From contig DASSGZ010000180.1 in NCBI GenBank assembly GCA_035693165.1, forward strand, positions 1 to 23,784: a stretch of DNA of 23,784 bases, written 5' to 3'. Under the pieces are notes generated by a model. The model was not told the DNA's origin. It saw only the letters and a list, made by a program, of their open reading frames with translations, and ran no database searches. The DNA comes from JAICKM01 sp035693165. Its GTDB lineage: Bacteria; Chloroflexota; Chloroflexia; QHBQ01; JAICKM01. The position numbers were made by a program, and so were the translations under genes. Shown piece after piece: positions 1 through 7,022 of the stretch; position 1 is the stretch's first letter; each line of letters opens with the position of its first letter.

Positions 1-2
1 CC

Positions 3-578
3 CCGGTCGCGCTGCCGAGCAAAGCCATCATCCCCCGTTTTCCTTCGGTGCGCGAAATCTATAACCTGAGTTGTGAGTACGCCGCCGCTTCGGCCATCAC
101 CCAGTTTTACGGGCAGCGCGTCACCCAGGGCACCTTTATCCGCGAAGTACCGCACGCGGCGAACCCGCACCTGGGCTTCCGCGGCGAAATCGACGCCAAG
201 TGGGGCGGCCTCACCAATTATGGGATCTACGCCGAGCCGCTGGTGCCGGTGCTGGAGCGCCACGGATACGAGGCCGAGGTCTTTTACGACTCGCCCACCC
301 GGCTCAAAGCCGAGATCGCGGCGGGGCACCCGGTGGTCGTTTGGATGACCGGCGCGGCCCGGCCCGGCGCTCGGACCTACAAGCTCGACAGCACGAACAC
401 CCTCTATTACCTGGTGCCCTATGAGCACGCCGTGGTCGTATATGGCTACGACTCTGAGCGCGTCTATACGATGGACGTGGGCGACGGCAAGTTCTGGGGC
501 TATCGGTGGGCCAAGTTCATGCAGAGCTGGGATCTGTTCAACAACATGGCCCTGGCGATCCATCCGATCCAGGAATAG
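3..578 (+). CDS. C39-like (papain-fold) peptidase family protein, 5' end cut by window
   Basis: The frame is open from the left edge, so the true start and any signal peptide lie outside; 191 residues are visible. The sequence fits the C39_2 group of papain-like cysteine peptidases. A candidate nucleophile Cys sits in the motif NLSCEYAAASA (Cys codon at 72-74), in the usual pattern of Cys before a helix of small residues. A candidate catalytic His is in PYEHAVVVYGYD, followed by a strand carrying Asp (YTMDVGDGKFWGY), which is the normal Cys-His-Asp order. In this family such domains cleave or bind peptides, often outside the membrane. The MFS gene starts 10 bases after the stop, so the two are probably co-transcribed. 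Family assignment is fairly secure; the substrate is unknown. Confidence 0.8.
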   Translation, partial: PVALPSKAIIPRFPSVREIYNLSCEYAAASAITQFYGQRVTQGTFIREVPHAANPHLGFRGEIDAKWGGLTNYGIYAEPLVPVLERHGYEAEVFYDSPTRLKAEIAAGHPVVVWMTGAARPGARTYKLDSTNTLYYLVPYEHAVVVYGYDSERVYTMDVGDGKFWGYRWAKFMQSWDLFNNMALAIHPIQE

Positions 579-588
579 CTCCGCCTTG

Positions 589-1995
589 ATGACAACTGCC
601 CTGCCGGACGGCGTTACCGCCCCGCTGCTGCCGCGGCGGGCGCGGTTGGCTGTCACGATTCTCTTTCTGGCCCATGGACTCGTCTTCGCCAGTTGGCTGG
701 TGCGTATTCCCGATGTCAAAACCCAGTTGCGGTTGTCGGATGGCGAGCTGGGGCTGGCTCTGTTAGGGGCGCCGGGCGGGGTGTTCCTGGGCCAATTTCT
801 GGTCGGCTGGTTGTTGCCGCGCTGGGGCAGCCGGAACATCATTACGCTGATGGCGCTCGGCTGGTGCGCGGTGTTTCCCTTGCTCGGCCTGGCGCCCAAT
901 CTGCCGCTGCTCATGCTGGGGCTTGTCGTCTACGGGCTCTTCGGCGGGGGCATGGATGTCGCCATGAACGCGCAGGCGGCCTTCGTCGAGGGCCGCTATG
1001 GGCGGCCGATCATGGCCGGGTTCCATGGCATGTGGAGCGTGGCGGGCATGGCCGGCGCCGCGGTGGGTGGCTTGCTGGCGGGCCACGGGTTGCCGGTGGA
1101 ACTCCATTTTCTGGCCGTAGTAGCGGTGGCGTTGCCGGCTGTCGTCCTGGCCCGGCGCGGCTTGAGCGTCGATCTGCAAGCCCCCGCCGGCGCGGCGCAC
1201 CCGTTTGTGCTGTTGCCGCCGGCGTTGTTGCCCCTCGGCGTGATTGCCTTCAGCGTCCTGCTTTGTGAGGGCGCCATCGGCGACTGGAGCACGGTCTATT
1301 TGCGCGATAGCCTGGGCAGCGCGCCGGGCCTGGCCGCCACCGGGTACGTCGTCTTCTCCCTGCTCATGACCGCCGGGCGGCTGACGGGGGATTGGCTCAC
1401 GCTGCGGTTTGGCCCGGCCCGCATCGTGCGCGCCGGGGGCCTGCTCGTGCTGGCCGGCATGGCTGTTATCCTGCTGACCCAGACACCCACCGCCGCTATC
1501 GTCGGTTTTGGATTGATCGGCGCGGGAGTCGCGTGCCCGTTTCCATTAGTTCTCAGCGCGGCAGCCCGCACCCCCGGCATCGCGGCGGGACGCGCCATTG
1601 CGGCCATGGCGACGGTGGGCTACATGGGATCCTTCAGCGGCCCGCCGCTGATTGGCTCTGTCGCCGAGATCCTCACCTTGCGCGGTGCCCTGGGCCTGCT
1701 CGTCCTCGTCGGCCTCCTCATGCTGTGGGGCGGGGGCCGGGTGCAGCCCCCCCGCAAGATGCAGCGTAGCCGCCCGCGCCGCCCGAAAGCCGGAAAGGCG
1801 CGAGGAATGTCCACCGGAATGCCCATTCCAACACGCGCCGCTACGGATACCGCGCGGATGGCCGGATGGGGTATTGACAGCCTCACAGAACTGTGCTATA
1901 GTAAATGTGCAAGTGACACTAAGATGCAACCTGGGGCTTGGTTCCCTGTCCACCGGCAGGGGAGAACGGCTCCCTTTTTTAGAGGCTGTAGTTAG
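589..1995 (+). CDS. MFS transporter with an anomalous C-terminal tail
   Basis: This is a polytopic membrane protein of the major facilitator superfamily. About 12 hydrophobic segments run from residue 20 to about 385, with the expected loop after the second segment (LLPRWGSRN) and Gly-rich helices such as GLFGGGMDVAMNAQAAF. The closest general group by feel is the YbjJ/fucose-permease-like MFS branch; the substrate cannot be told. I chose the ATG at 589 because it directly precedes the first membrane segment and follows the peptidase stop by 10 bases, although no strong ribosome binding site is visible. MFS proteins usually end near 390-400 residues. Here a basic, non-conserved-looking tail of about 80 residues continues to 1995 across a consensus promoter. 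One extra base in the C7 run at 1747-1753 would instead stop the protein at 1769. Confidence 0.82.
   Translation: MTTALPDGVTAPLLPRRARLAVTILFLAHGLVFASWLVRIPDVKTQLRLSDGELGLALLGAPGGVFLGQFLVGWLLPRWGSRNIITLMALGWCAVFPLLGLAPNLPLLMLGLVVYGLFGGGMDVAMNAQAAFVEGRYGRPIMAGFHGMWSVAGMAGAAVGGLLAGHGLPVELHFLAVVAVALPAVVLARRGLSVDLQAPAGAAHPFVLLPPALLPLGVIAFSVLLCEGAIGDWSTVYLRDSLGSAPGLAATGYVVFSLLMTAGRLTGDWLTLRFGPARIVRAGGLLVLAGMAVILLTQTPTAAIVGFGLIGAGVACPFPLVLSAAARTPGIAAGRAIAAMATVGYMGSFSGPPLIGSVAEILTLRGALGLLVLVGLLMLWGGGRVQPPRKMQRSRPRRPKAGKARGMSTGMPIPTRAATDTARMAGWGIDSLTELCYSKCASDTKMQPGAWFPVHRQGRTAPFFRGCS
1874..1902 (+). promoter_or_regulatory. Consensus sigma-70 promoter for the E1-like gene
   Basis: A perfect -35 box TTGACA (1874-1879) is separated by exactly 17 bases from TATAGT (1897-1902), which matches the -10 consensus at five of six positions. 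Transcription should begin near 1909, leaving a leader of about 120 bases before the ATG at 2031. The promoter lies inside the 3' tail of the MFS reading frame. Confidence 0.8.
1944..1980 (+). terminator. Attenuator-like terminator in the leader of the E1-like gene
   Basis: GGGAG (1960-1964), a five-base loop and CTCCC (1970-1974) are followed directly by six T (1975-1980), the form of an intrinsic terminator. An upstream stem, CCCTG (1944-1948) with CAGGG (1957-1961), shares G1960-G1961 with it, so the two helices compete. Because the promoter at 1874-1902 lies upstream, this terminator falls inside the leader of the next gene. It could equally end transcripts coming through from the MFS gene. 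Confidence 0.55.
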
Positions 1996-2030
1996 TGTAG
2001 CTACTACACGATAGCGAAAGGATCGGCGCA

Positions 2031-3683
2031 ATGAGTACGCGGCAGAGTACCCCGCAATCCGGCCAACATGCAGCAACGACCGGCTCACCCCTCGGGCGTA
2101 GCCGGGTGGCGGTGTTCGGGTTGGCGGCGGTGGCGGGCGCCGCCGAGCGGCTGGCCGAAGGGGGCGTGCGCCACTGGCAGCTTAGCGACGCGGCATCCAC
2201 CGGCCCGGCGCACCCGCTGGCCCACCTGTGGGGCTGGGAGGCGGTGGGCGTGCCCGCGTCTGCCGTGTTTGCCCGCGTCCTGCCCCGTCGCGTGGCCGAT
2301 CCTGCGGCGCTGACCTTTGGCGCGCTGCCGCCGCTTGACGAAGCGCACTACGACGACCTCCGCGTGGCGCTCACGGCGGATCGCCCCGACCTGCTGCTGG
2401 GGGGCGGCGACGCCGCGACGCTGCTTCTGCTGGGCCGCCTGGCCCGCGACCTCGATCTGCCCGCTGTGCTGGTGGCCTTCCCGGCAACAGCAAGTCCGCG
2501 GGCGGTGGTGCTGGCGCTGCTGCCGGGCGACGGCGGCAATGGCCGCGATGTTGCCGATCTGGCGGCCTATCTCAACGGCGCGCCGCTCGGCGACCCGGCG
2601 AACGACCTCAACACACCGGAGCGCCGGCTGGACTGGCAGGACACCAACCTGCATGCGGCGGCCCTGGCCCGTCTGCTGTTGCTGGGCGCGGCCGCCGCGC
2701 CCGCCGACCTGGGGCGCATCGTGTTCGGCGCGCGGCGCACGCTGCTGGTGCAGGGGGCCGCGGGGTGGCCCTGGCGGGTGCAGTATGTGGACCTGGCCCG
2801 CGCAACGCCTCTGACCCTGCCGGCCCTGGCTCCCGTGCCCCTGGGCCGCCAATCGGCGCGCGGCCCCATCCTGGTGGTCGGTTGCGGGCGCATCGGCAGC
2901 CAGGCGGCGCGCAGCCTGCTGGCGGCGGGGGCCACCCCGGCCCTGGCCCTGATCGAGGGCGGGCGGGTGGATGCGGGCGACCTCAGTGGCGCCTTCTACA
3001 CCGCCGACCAGATCGGCAAGAACCGCGCGGACGCCCTGGCGCAGCAGCTCATTCGCATCGCGCTCAAGCCGCGGACGACGCCGGAGTGGACGCCCGCCGC
3101 ATTCACCGACGATTGGAGCGGCTTGCAGCGGGCGAGCGGGGACTGGTGCTTCACGCAGGTGCCGCGCGATGCGAAGCCCGGCCCGTGGTTCGAGTCCTTG
3201 CTCGACACGTTGCGCCCGGTCGCGGTTATCCTGGCCCTCGGTCCCTACGAAGACGGCCGGCTGGCGCGGGTGCTGCGCGACAAAGGCGTGCCCCATGTAG
3301 TGAGTCGCTGCGCGGCGGACGGCGCCTGGTTCGAGGCACTGGTGGTCGATGGATCGCGGGGACCGTGCCGGGAGTGCCTGCAGGCGGGCGCGCTGCCGAT
3401 CGTGGGCGCGCCGACCGCTACCAGCATCGAGACGGGGCGGGCGGCCAACCTGGTGGCGCGGCTGGCCTGGCAACTGAGCCTGGACCCGGCGGCGCGCGCG
3501 CCGTGGTTCGCGCGCCTGCTGGCCGAGGAGCAGACGGCGCTCATGGGCTGGAGTGGGACGGCGGGCGGCGCGGCGGGGGCGGCGGGCGATGCGCCCGGCC
3601 AGGTCGGGGTGCGGGGCCTGCCTGCGGGGGCGGGGCCGTGTCCCGAATGCCGCTACCGGGCCGCCGAGCGGCTGGTTATCTAG
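2031..3683 (+). CDS. Two-domain E1/ThiF-like protein, catalytically degenerate
   Basis: The protein has 550 residues. Residues 278-345 are a ThiF/E1-type Rossmann unit: the nucleotide loop GCGRIGS (284-290), then the region RVDAGDLSGAFYTADQIGK that aligns with the usual DxVxxSNLxRQF...DxGKxK. Several E1 catalytic positions look replaced: the SNLxRQ Asn and Arg finger read DLSGA, and the Lys of GKxK reads Arg. A zinc pair CxxC (446, 449) and CxxC (537, 540) is kept, as in E1 and TOMM cyclodehydratase C-type domains. Residues 24-150 resemble a second, more worn Rossmann unit (SRVAVFGLAAVAGAAERLAEGGV), giving a tandem E1-like layout. Possible roles are peptide or carrier-protein recognition rather than adenylation. 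No YcaO, ubiquitin-like, E2 or JAB gene is seen nearby. The start has AAGGA eight bases upstream. Confidence 0.75.
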   Translation: MSTRQSTPQSGQHAATTGSPLGRSRVAVFGLAAVAGAAERLAEGGVRHWQLSDAASTGPAHPLAHLWGWEAVGVPASAVFARVLPRRVADPAALTFGALPPLDEAHYDDLRVALTADRPDLLLGGGDAATLLLLGRLARDLDLPAVLVAFPATASPRAVVLALLPGDGGNGRDVADLAAYLNGAPLGDPANDLNTPERRLDWQDTNLHAAALARLLLLGAAAAPADLGRIVFGARRTLLVQGAAGWPWRVQYVDLARATPLTLPALAPVPLGRQSARGPILVVGCGRIGSQAARSLLAAGATPALALIEGGRVDAGDLSGAFYTADQIGKNRADALAQQLIRIALKPRTTPEWTPAAFTDDWSGLQRASGDWCFTQVPRDAKPGPWFESLLDTLRPVAVILALGPYEDGRLARVLRDKGVPHVVSRCAADGAWFEALVVDGSRGPCRECLQAGALPIVGAPTATSIETGRAANLVARLAWQLSLDPAARAPWFARLLAEEQTALMGWSGTAGGAAGAAGDAPGQVGVRGLPAGAGPCPECRYRAAERLVI

Positions 3684-4207
3684 ACGCCGGAGCTGATGCT
3701 GCGAGCGGCGCGCTGGCTGGCTTCGGAGATCAGCCGGTGCAGCCGGGCGATCTCCGAGCTGACTTGCTCGTTGAGCACGCGCAGGGCCTGGGCTTCCGCC
3801 AGGTCGGGCGTGTCGGGCGCCTCGGCGGCGGGAGCCGCGGGTTCGCCGCCGCTCAGGGCGGCCAATTGGTTCGCCAGTTCCTGGCGGCGGCCTTCCAGTT
3901 CTTCCAACTGAGCCTGGGCTTCGGCCACGCGCTTGGTCAGCAGCAGCGCCTCCAGTTCGCGAGCGGCGCGCTGGCGCACCTGGGTCAGGTGGCGGCCCGT
4001 GGTTTCGATCTGGGCCAGGCGCTCCTCGACCTCGGCCATGGCGGTGAGCGCCTGGCCGACATCGCCCGCGTGGCGAACCAGCGCATCGACGATGCGGGCG
4101 ATCTGCACGCGATATTGCCCGCTGATCTCCTGTTGCTGTTGAATGCGGCCATCTACATCGGCCAGCAATAAGCGCAGCAAGCCAATGCGCTTATCGATCT
4201 CGTTCAT
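3680..4207 (-). CDS. Coiled-coil protein of unknown function
   Basis: A 175-residue soluble protein made almost entirely of charged and Leu/Ala/Gln-rich heptads, with no signal peptide or membrane segment. Two long helical stretches (about 1-115 and 133-170) are joined by a Pro/Ala/Glu-rich linker (GEPAAPAAEAPDTPD). This suggests an antiparallel coiled coil or an oligomerisation scaffold. It is the last gene of the ligase operon. Its ribosome binding site GGAGG (4215-4219) lies inside the last codons of the preceding gene, so translation is probably coupled. Its stop overlaps the stop of the convergent E1-like gene by the four bases CTAG. I do not recognise a family. Confidence 0.7.
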   Translation of the reverse strand: MNEIDKRIGLLRLLLADVDGRIQQQQEISGQYRVQIARIVDALVRHAGDVGQALTAMAEVEERLAQIETTGRHLTQVRQRAARELEALLLTKRVAEAQAQLEELEGRRQELANQLAALSGGEPAAPAAEAPDTPDLAEAQALRVLNEQVSSEIARLHRLISEASQRAARSISSGV

Positions 4208-4210
4208 TGC

Positions 4211-4543
4211 TTAGCCTCCGTCGGCAAAGAAGACATGGAACGTATCTCGACTGATCTCGCGCATACACTCTTCCAGGCTGGCGGTGTAGCCGAGGGGCTG
4301 CCATTTGCCGGTATAGCGCATGTACTCCAGGCCAAAGGTGCTGTGGGTGGGGTCCTGGGGCACGATGCGCGCCCAGAGGGTGTAGTAGGCGTCCCAGGCC
4401 GGGCGGCCCTGCGGCTCGACCAGCTTGAACAGGACCAGTCCGGTCTTGCGCTCCTCCAGCAGCACGTCGGCGAAGCGCGGGTCGTCGCGCACGGTGACGA
4501 CCGCCCGCGCCGCCATTTCGCCGCCCTTGCCGATGCGCCGCAT
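4211..4543 (-). CDS. Unrecognised 110-residue protein
   Basis: A small soluble protein with mixed beta and alpha character: an N-terminal strand (AARAVVTVRDD), a beta-rich middle (TGLVLFKLVE, WDAYYTLWARIVPQ, STFGLEYMRYTGKW) and a helix (SLEECMREIS) before a final strand ending in Gly-Gly. I do not recognise the family. The start is well supported by AGGAGG (4552-4557) eight bases before the ATG; that site lies in the last codons of the SRPBCC gene, whose stop is three bases upstream. The C-terminal Gly-Gly codons also form the ribosome binding site of the next gene, which weakens any reading of them as a ubiquitin-like tail. Confidence 0.72.
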   Translation of the reverse strand: MRRIGKGGEMAARAVVTVRDDPRFADVLLEERKTGLVLFKLVEPQGRPAWDAYYTLWARIVPQDPTHSTFGLEYMRYTGKWQPLGYTASLEECMREISRDTFHVFFADGG

Positions 4544-4546
4544 CGC

Positions 4547-4972
4547 TCACGCCTCCTGGCGTAGCGCCTGCGCCAGACGGGTCATGCTCTCGTCGAGCAT
4601 CCCGCCCATCACCATCTGCAGCAGCAGGCCGGGCACCGCGGGTACATCGAGCCGCGCGTCGACGCGTGTGGCCTGGCCGTTGCGGGCGGGCGCCAGCCGC
4701 AGGGTCAGCGTGGCCGCGGGGTCGCCCTCCAGCGCCAGCCGGACCGTGTGATCGGGAACCAGTTCGAGCACGCGCAAGGTGAGCACGGCGGGCTGGCCCA
4801 TAAAGGTGGCGTCAGCGCCATAGCGTTGCCCCACCACCGCCGGTCCATCCGGGCCGCTGGTGATGCGCGTGATCGCGCTGATAAACCGCGGCGCGTGGTG
4901 CACATCGGCGATATAGCGATAGACGGCGGCGGGTGGCGCGTCGATCACCCCATGCTTCTGCAAATGGCCCAT
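4547..4972 (-). CDS. SRPBCC (START-like) domain protein
   Basis: At 141 residues this has the usual length of a single SRPBCC/polyketide-cyclase-like ligand-binding domain. It shows the typical opening (KHGVIDAPPAAVYRYIADV, like the 'I.AP.e.Vw..l.D' start), a central RYGADATFMGQP strand pair, and the long C-terminal helix (VPGLLLQMVMGGMLDESMTRLAQALRQ). Such proteins bind lipids or other hydrophobic ligands or act as small cyclases and transport chaperones; the ligand here is unknown. The ATG at 4972 gives the canonical N-terminus. AAGGAG lies 16 bases upstream, rather far, and an in-frame GTG sits almost on it, so the start could differ by five codons. It follows the ligase stop by 11 bases. 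Confidence 0.82.
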   Translation of the reverse strand: MGHLQKHGVIDAPPAAVYRYIADVHHAPRFISAITRITSGPDGPAVVGQRYGADATFMGQPAVLTLRVLELVPDHTVRLALEGDPAATLTLRLAPARNGQATRVDARLDVPAVPGLLLQMVMGGMLDESMTRLAQALRQEA

Positions 4973-4983
4973 ACCCGGCGCGA

Positions 4984-6786
4984 TCACGCTCCTTCTGTAT
5001 CGGATTCCGCCTCGGCCTTGGGGCGCGAGCGCGAGGCGCGCTTGCCGCTCTCGCCCTTGTGGCCCTGCATACCATATAACCGCAACACCTCGGCGACCGT
5101 CGTGGCGTCTTCGGGCTGCTTCTCGCGCTCTTGCAAGATGCGCGGGAAGCGCAGGGCATAGCCCTGCCCGCCGTCGGCCCCGGCGGGGTGCATGGGGCTG
5201 CGGGTCACTTCGTCGGCCTGCAACTCGAACACATAGCGCGGCGTGACCCAGACATCGGGCTTGAGGATGCTGTTCACGCGCGGGTCCGGGTGGTCGATGC
5301 GGTCCTGGGCCAGCCGCTTGCCCAGCTCGATCCAAGCCTGGTTGCTCAAGCCGCTGGCGCAGCGGGTGACGGTGGCGAAGGTGTCCTTGTCCTCGTCGTA
5401 GACCGCACAGAGCAGCGACCCGATGCCCCAGGCGGCGCGCGCTCCCTGCCCATAATAGTAGCCCACGACGGCCACGTCCACGGTGTCGCGCAGCTCGGTC
5501 TGGTACGAGCGCTTGAGCTTGATCCAGTTGAAGTCGCGCTTGCCGGCCTGGTACGGCCCGCTCAGCTTCTTGGCGACGATGCCTTCCAGGCCCTCGCTGG
5601 TGCTGTCGTCGTAGAACAGGGCCATTTCCTCGGCGTCTTCGGTGAAGAGGGCGTCGGTGACACGCAGGCTCAGGCCGGGCGTGACCAGTTGCTCCATCAG
5701 CGCGCGGCGCTCTTCGTAGGGCCGGCGGGTGATGTCTTCGCCGTGGGCGAACAGCAGGTCGAAGGCGACCAGGCGCAGCGGCAGTTGCTCGCTCATGGTG
5801 TCGATGCCGTGGATGCGGCGGCGCTTGGTGGTCTCCTGGAACGGGTAATATTTGCCGGTCTCGACGTTGTAGGCCATGGCCTCGCCCTCGATGATCGCTT
5901 GCTCGGAGGCGAGGTTGGTGCGTACCGCGTTGGCGATCTCGGGGAACATGCCGGTCATGTTTTCCAGCCCGCGCGAGAAGATCGCCACTTCGTCGCCGTT
6001 CTTGTGGACCTGGCAGCGGAAGCCGTCGTACTTCGGCTCCACCGAGCAGCGCCCCAGCCGCTGCAAGATCTCCTCGACGCTGTCGGCGCGCTCGGCCAGG
6101 GCCATCTGCACGGGGTTGCCGACATGCACGGTGATCTCGGCCAGGGCGTCCGGTCCGTGGCGGTAGAGCGTTTCGGCGACCAGGCCGATGTCGCTGGACA
6201 GGTTATAGGCTCGTTCGAGCGGTGGGCGCAGGGACTTGTCGCCGGCTTTGGCCAGCGACAGCGCGTCGAGGACGGTGGGGTCGCGCACGCCCACGCGCAG
6301 CCGCCCGACGACGATGCGCGTGATCCACTTGGCGGCTATGGGACTGACCGCGTTCAGCATCTGGGCCAGCAATTGCACCTTGCGCTCGGTGCTGCCGTGG
6401 CCGCTCGCCTCGGCCAGTTCACTCAGCGCGGCGTGGACCGCCAGCAGGGTGACCTCGCCGTCCGTGGCCGCGTGTCCCGCTTGCGTGCGGCACTCCGCGG
6501 CGGCAATGCCGGCATCGCCGCGCTCGGTGAACACGCTCTGCGCTTGCTCGATGGGGCAGCCGGTCGCCTCGGCGATGGCGCGCAGGGCGAGTTTTTCGTT
6601 GACGCCGAACTCTTTTTGCCGGTACTCCGGCGCCAGCCGGCCCTGGATGAGGTAAGTCAGCGGCGCGATTTCCTCCGGCGTCGCCTGGCCCAACAGGGCG
6701 GCCAGTAAGTTGGTCATCTGGATGCGGCTGGTAAGCGGTTCCAGTTCTTCGAGCGTCTGGGCCACGGTTTGGAAGAGTAAGGCCAT
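4984..6786 (-). CDS. lig: ATP-dependent DNA ligase, archaeal/eukaryal type
   Basis: The protein has 600 residues, the length of archaeal replicative ligases and longer than phage-like LigC/LigD types. Residues 1-215 form the alpha-helical DNA-binding domain. The nucleotidyltransferase core follows with motif I EPKYDGFR (Lys252 should carry AMP), motif III LRLVAFDLLF near 338-347, motif IV EGLEGIVAKK (398-407) and motif V WIKLKR (421-426). An OB-fold comes last, then a charged tail (KGESGKRASRSRPKAEAE) that may be disordered. It seals nicks in duplex DNA using ATP and Mg2+ and probably acts in repair, since bacteria normally replicate with an NAD-dependent ligase. It heads a four-gene operon behind an extended -10 promoter at 6825-6830. 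Confidence 0.95.
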   Translation of the reverse strand: MALLFQTVAQTLEELEPLTSRIQMTNLLAALLGQATPEEIAPLTYLIQGRLAPEYRQKEFGVNEKLALRAIAEATGCPIEQAQSVFTERGDAGIAAAECRTQAGHAATDGEVTLLAVHAALSELAEASGHGSTERKVQLLAQMLNAVSPIAAKWITRIVVGRLRVGVRDPTVLDALSLAKAGDKSLRPPLERAYNLSSDIGLVAETLYRHGPDALAEITVHVGNPVQMALAERADSVEEILQRLGRCSVEPKYDGFRCQVHKNGDEVAIFSRGLENMTGMFPEIANAVRTNLASEQAIIEGEAMAYNVETGKYYPFQETTKRRRIHGIDTMSEQLPLRLVAFDLLFAHGEDITRRPYEERRALMEQLVTPGLSLRVTDALFTEDAEEMALFYDDSTSEGLEGIVAKKLSGPYQAGKRDFNWIKLKRSYQTELRDTVDVAVVGYYYGQGARAAWGIGSLLCAVYDEDKDTFATVTRCASGLSNQAWIELGKRLAQDRIDHPDPRVNSILKPDVWVTPRYVFELQADEVTRSPMHPAGADGGQGYALRFPRILQEREKQPEDATTVAEVLRLYGMQGHKGESGKRASRSRPKAEAESDTEGA

Positions 6787-6824
6787 GGGGGTTGGGTCTC
6801 CTGACTGGCGAAATTGGTTAGCAC

Positions 6825-6830
6825 ATTATA
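6825..6830 (-). promoter_or_regulatory. Extended -10 promoter of the ligase operon
   Basis: Read on the minus strand, TGG precedes a perfect TATAAT (6830 to 6825), which is an extended -10 element. No good -35 box lies 17 bases upstream, as expected for this class. The predicted start near 6818 leaves a short leader of about 30 bases containing AGGAG before the ligase ATG. Confidence 0.65.
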
Positions 6831-6931
6831 CCAGACGGCGCGGACCCGCGCCCACCGGGACGGCCTAACCCCCCGGCTCCCTTCCCGGAACGGGAAGCGG
6901 GAGAACGCGGCGGGGAGATGGGTGCGGCGCC

Positions 6932-6961
6932 TTGCCAGAGCGGGGAGGGCCGTGCTATATT
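6932..6961 (+). promoter_or_regulatory. Promoter of the FAH-DinB pair
   Basis: TTGCCA (6932-6937), an 18-base spacer and TATATT (6956-6961) preceded by TGC give a good sigma-70 promoter with extended -10. It points away from the ligase promoter, so the 236-base gap 6787-7022 is a divergent control region. I saw nothing else of note in it. Confidence 0.65.
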
Positions 6962-7022
6962 GGTATCCGGTTGACCCCGGCATTTCAGGAACCCTCATAT
7001 CAGCGCGGAGGCAGGCATTTCG

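Noticed and set aside
2085..3473. Long minus-strand open frame of 462 codons
   Set aside because: It is opposite the E1-like gene, rich in Arg, Gln and Pro without domain signals, a common artefact of high-GC genes.
4211..4543. Gly-Gly C-terminus of the 110-residue protein next to an E1-like gene, suggesting a ubiquitin-like carrier
   Set aside because: The two Gly codons (GGA GGC) form the GGAGG ribosome site of the next gene at ideal spacing, which explains them. The E1-like gene is on the other strand, convergent, and lacks key adenylation residues. No clear beta-grasp pattern was seen.
5131..6708. Plus-strand open frame of 525 codons
   Set aside because: It is antisense to the DNA ligase, whose motifs are complete; the frame has no recognisable motifs or start signal.
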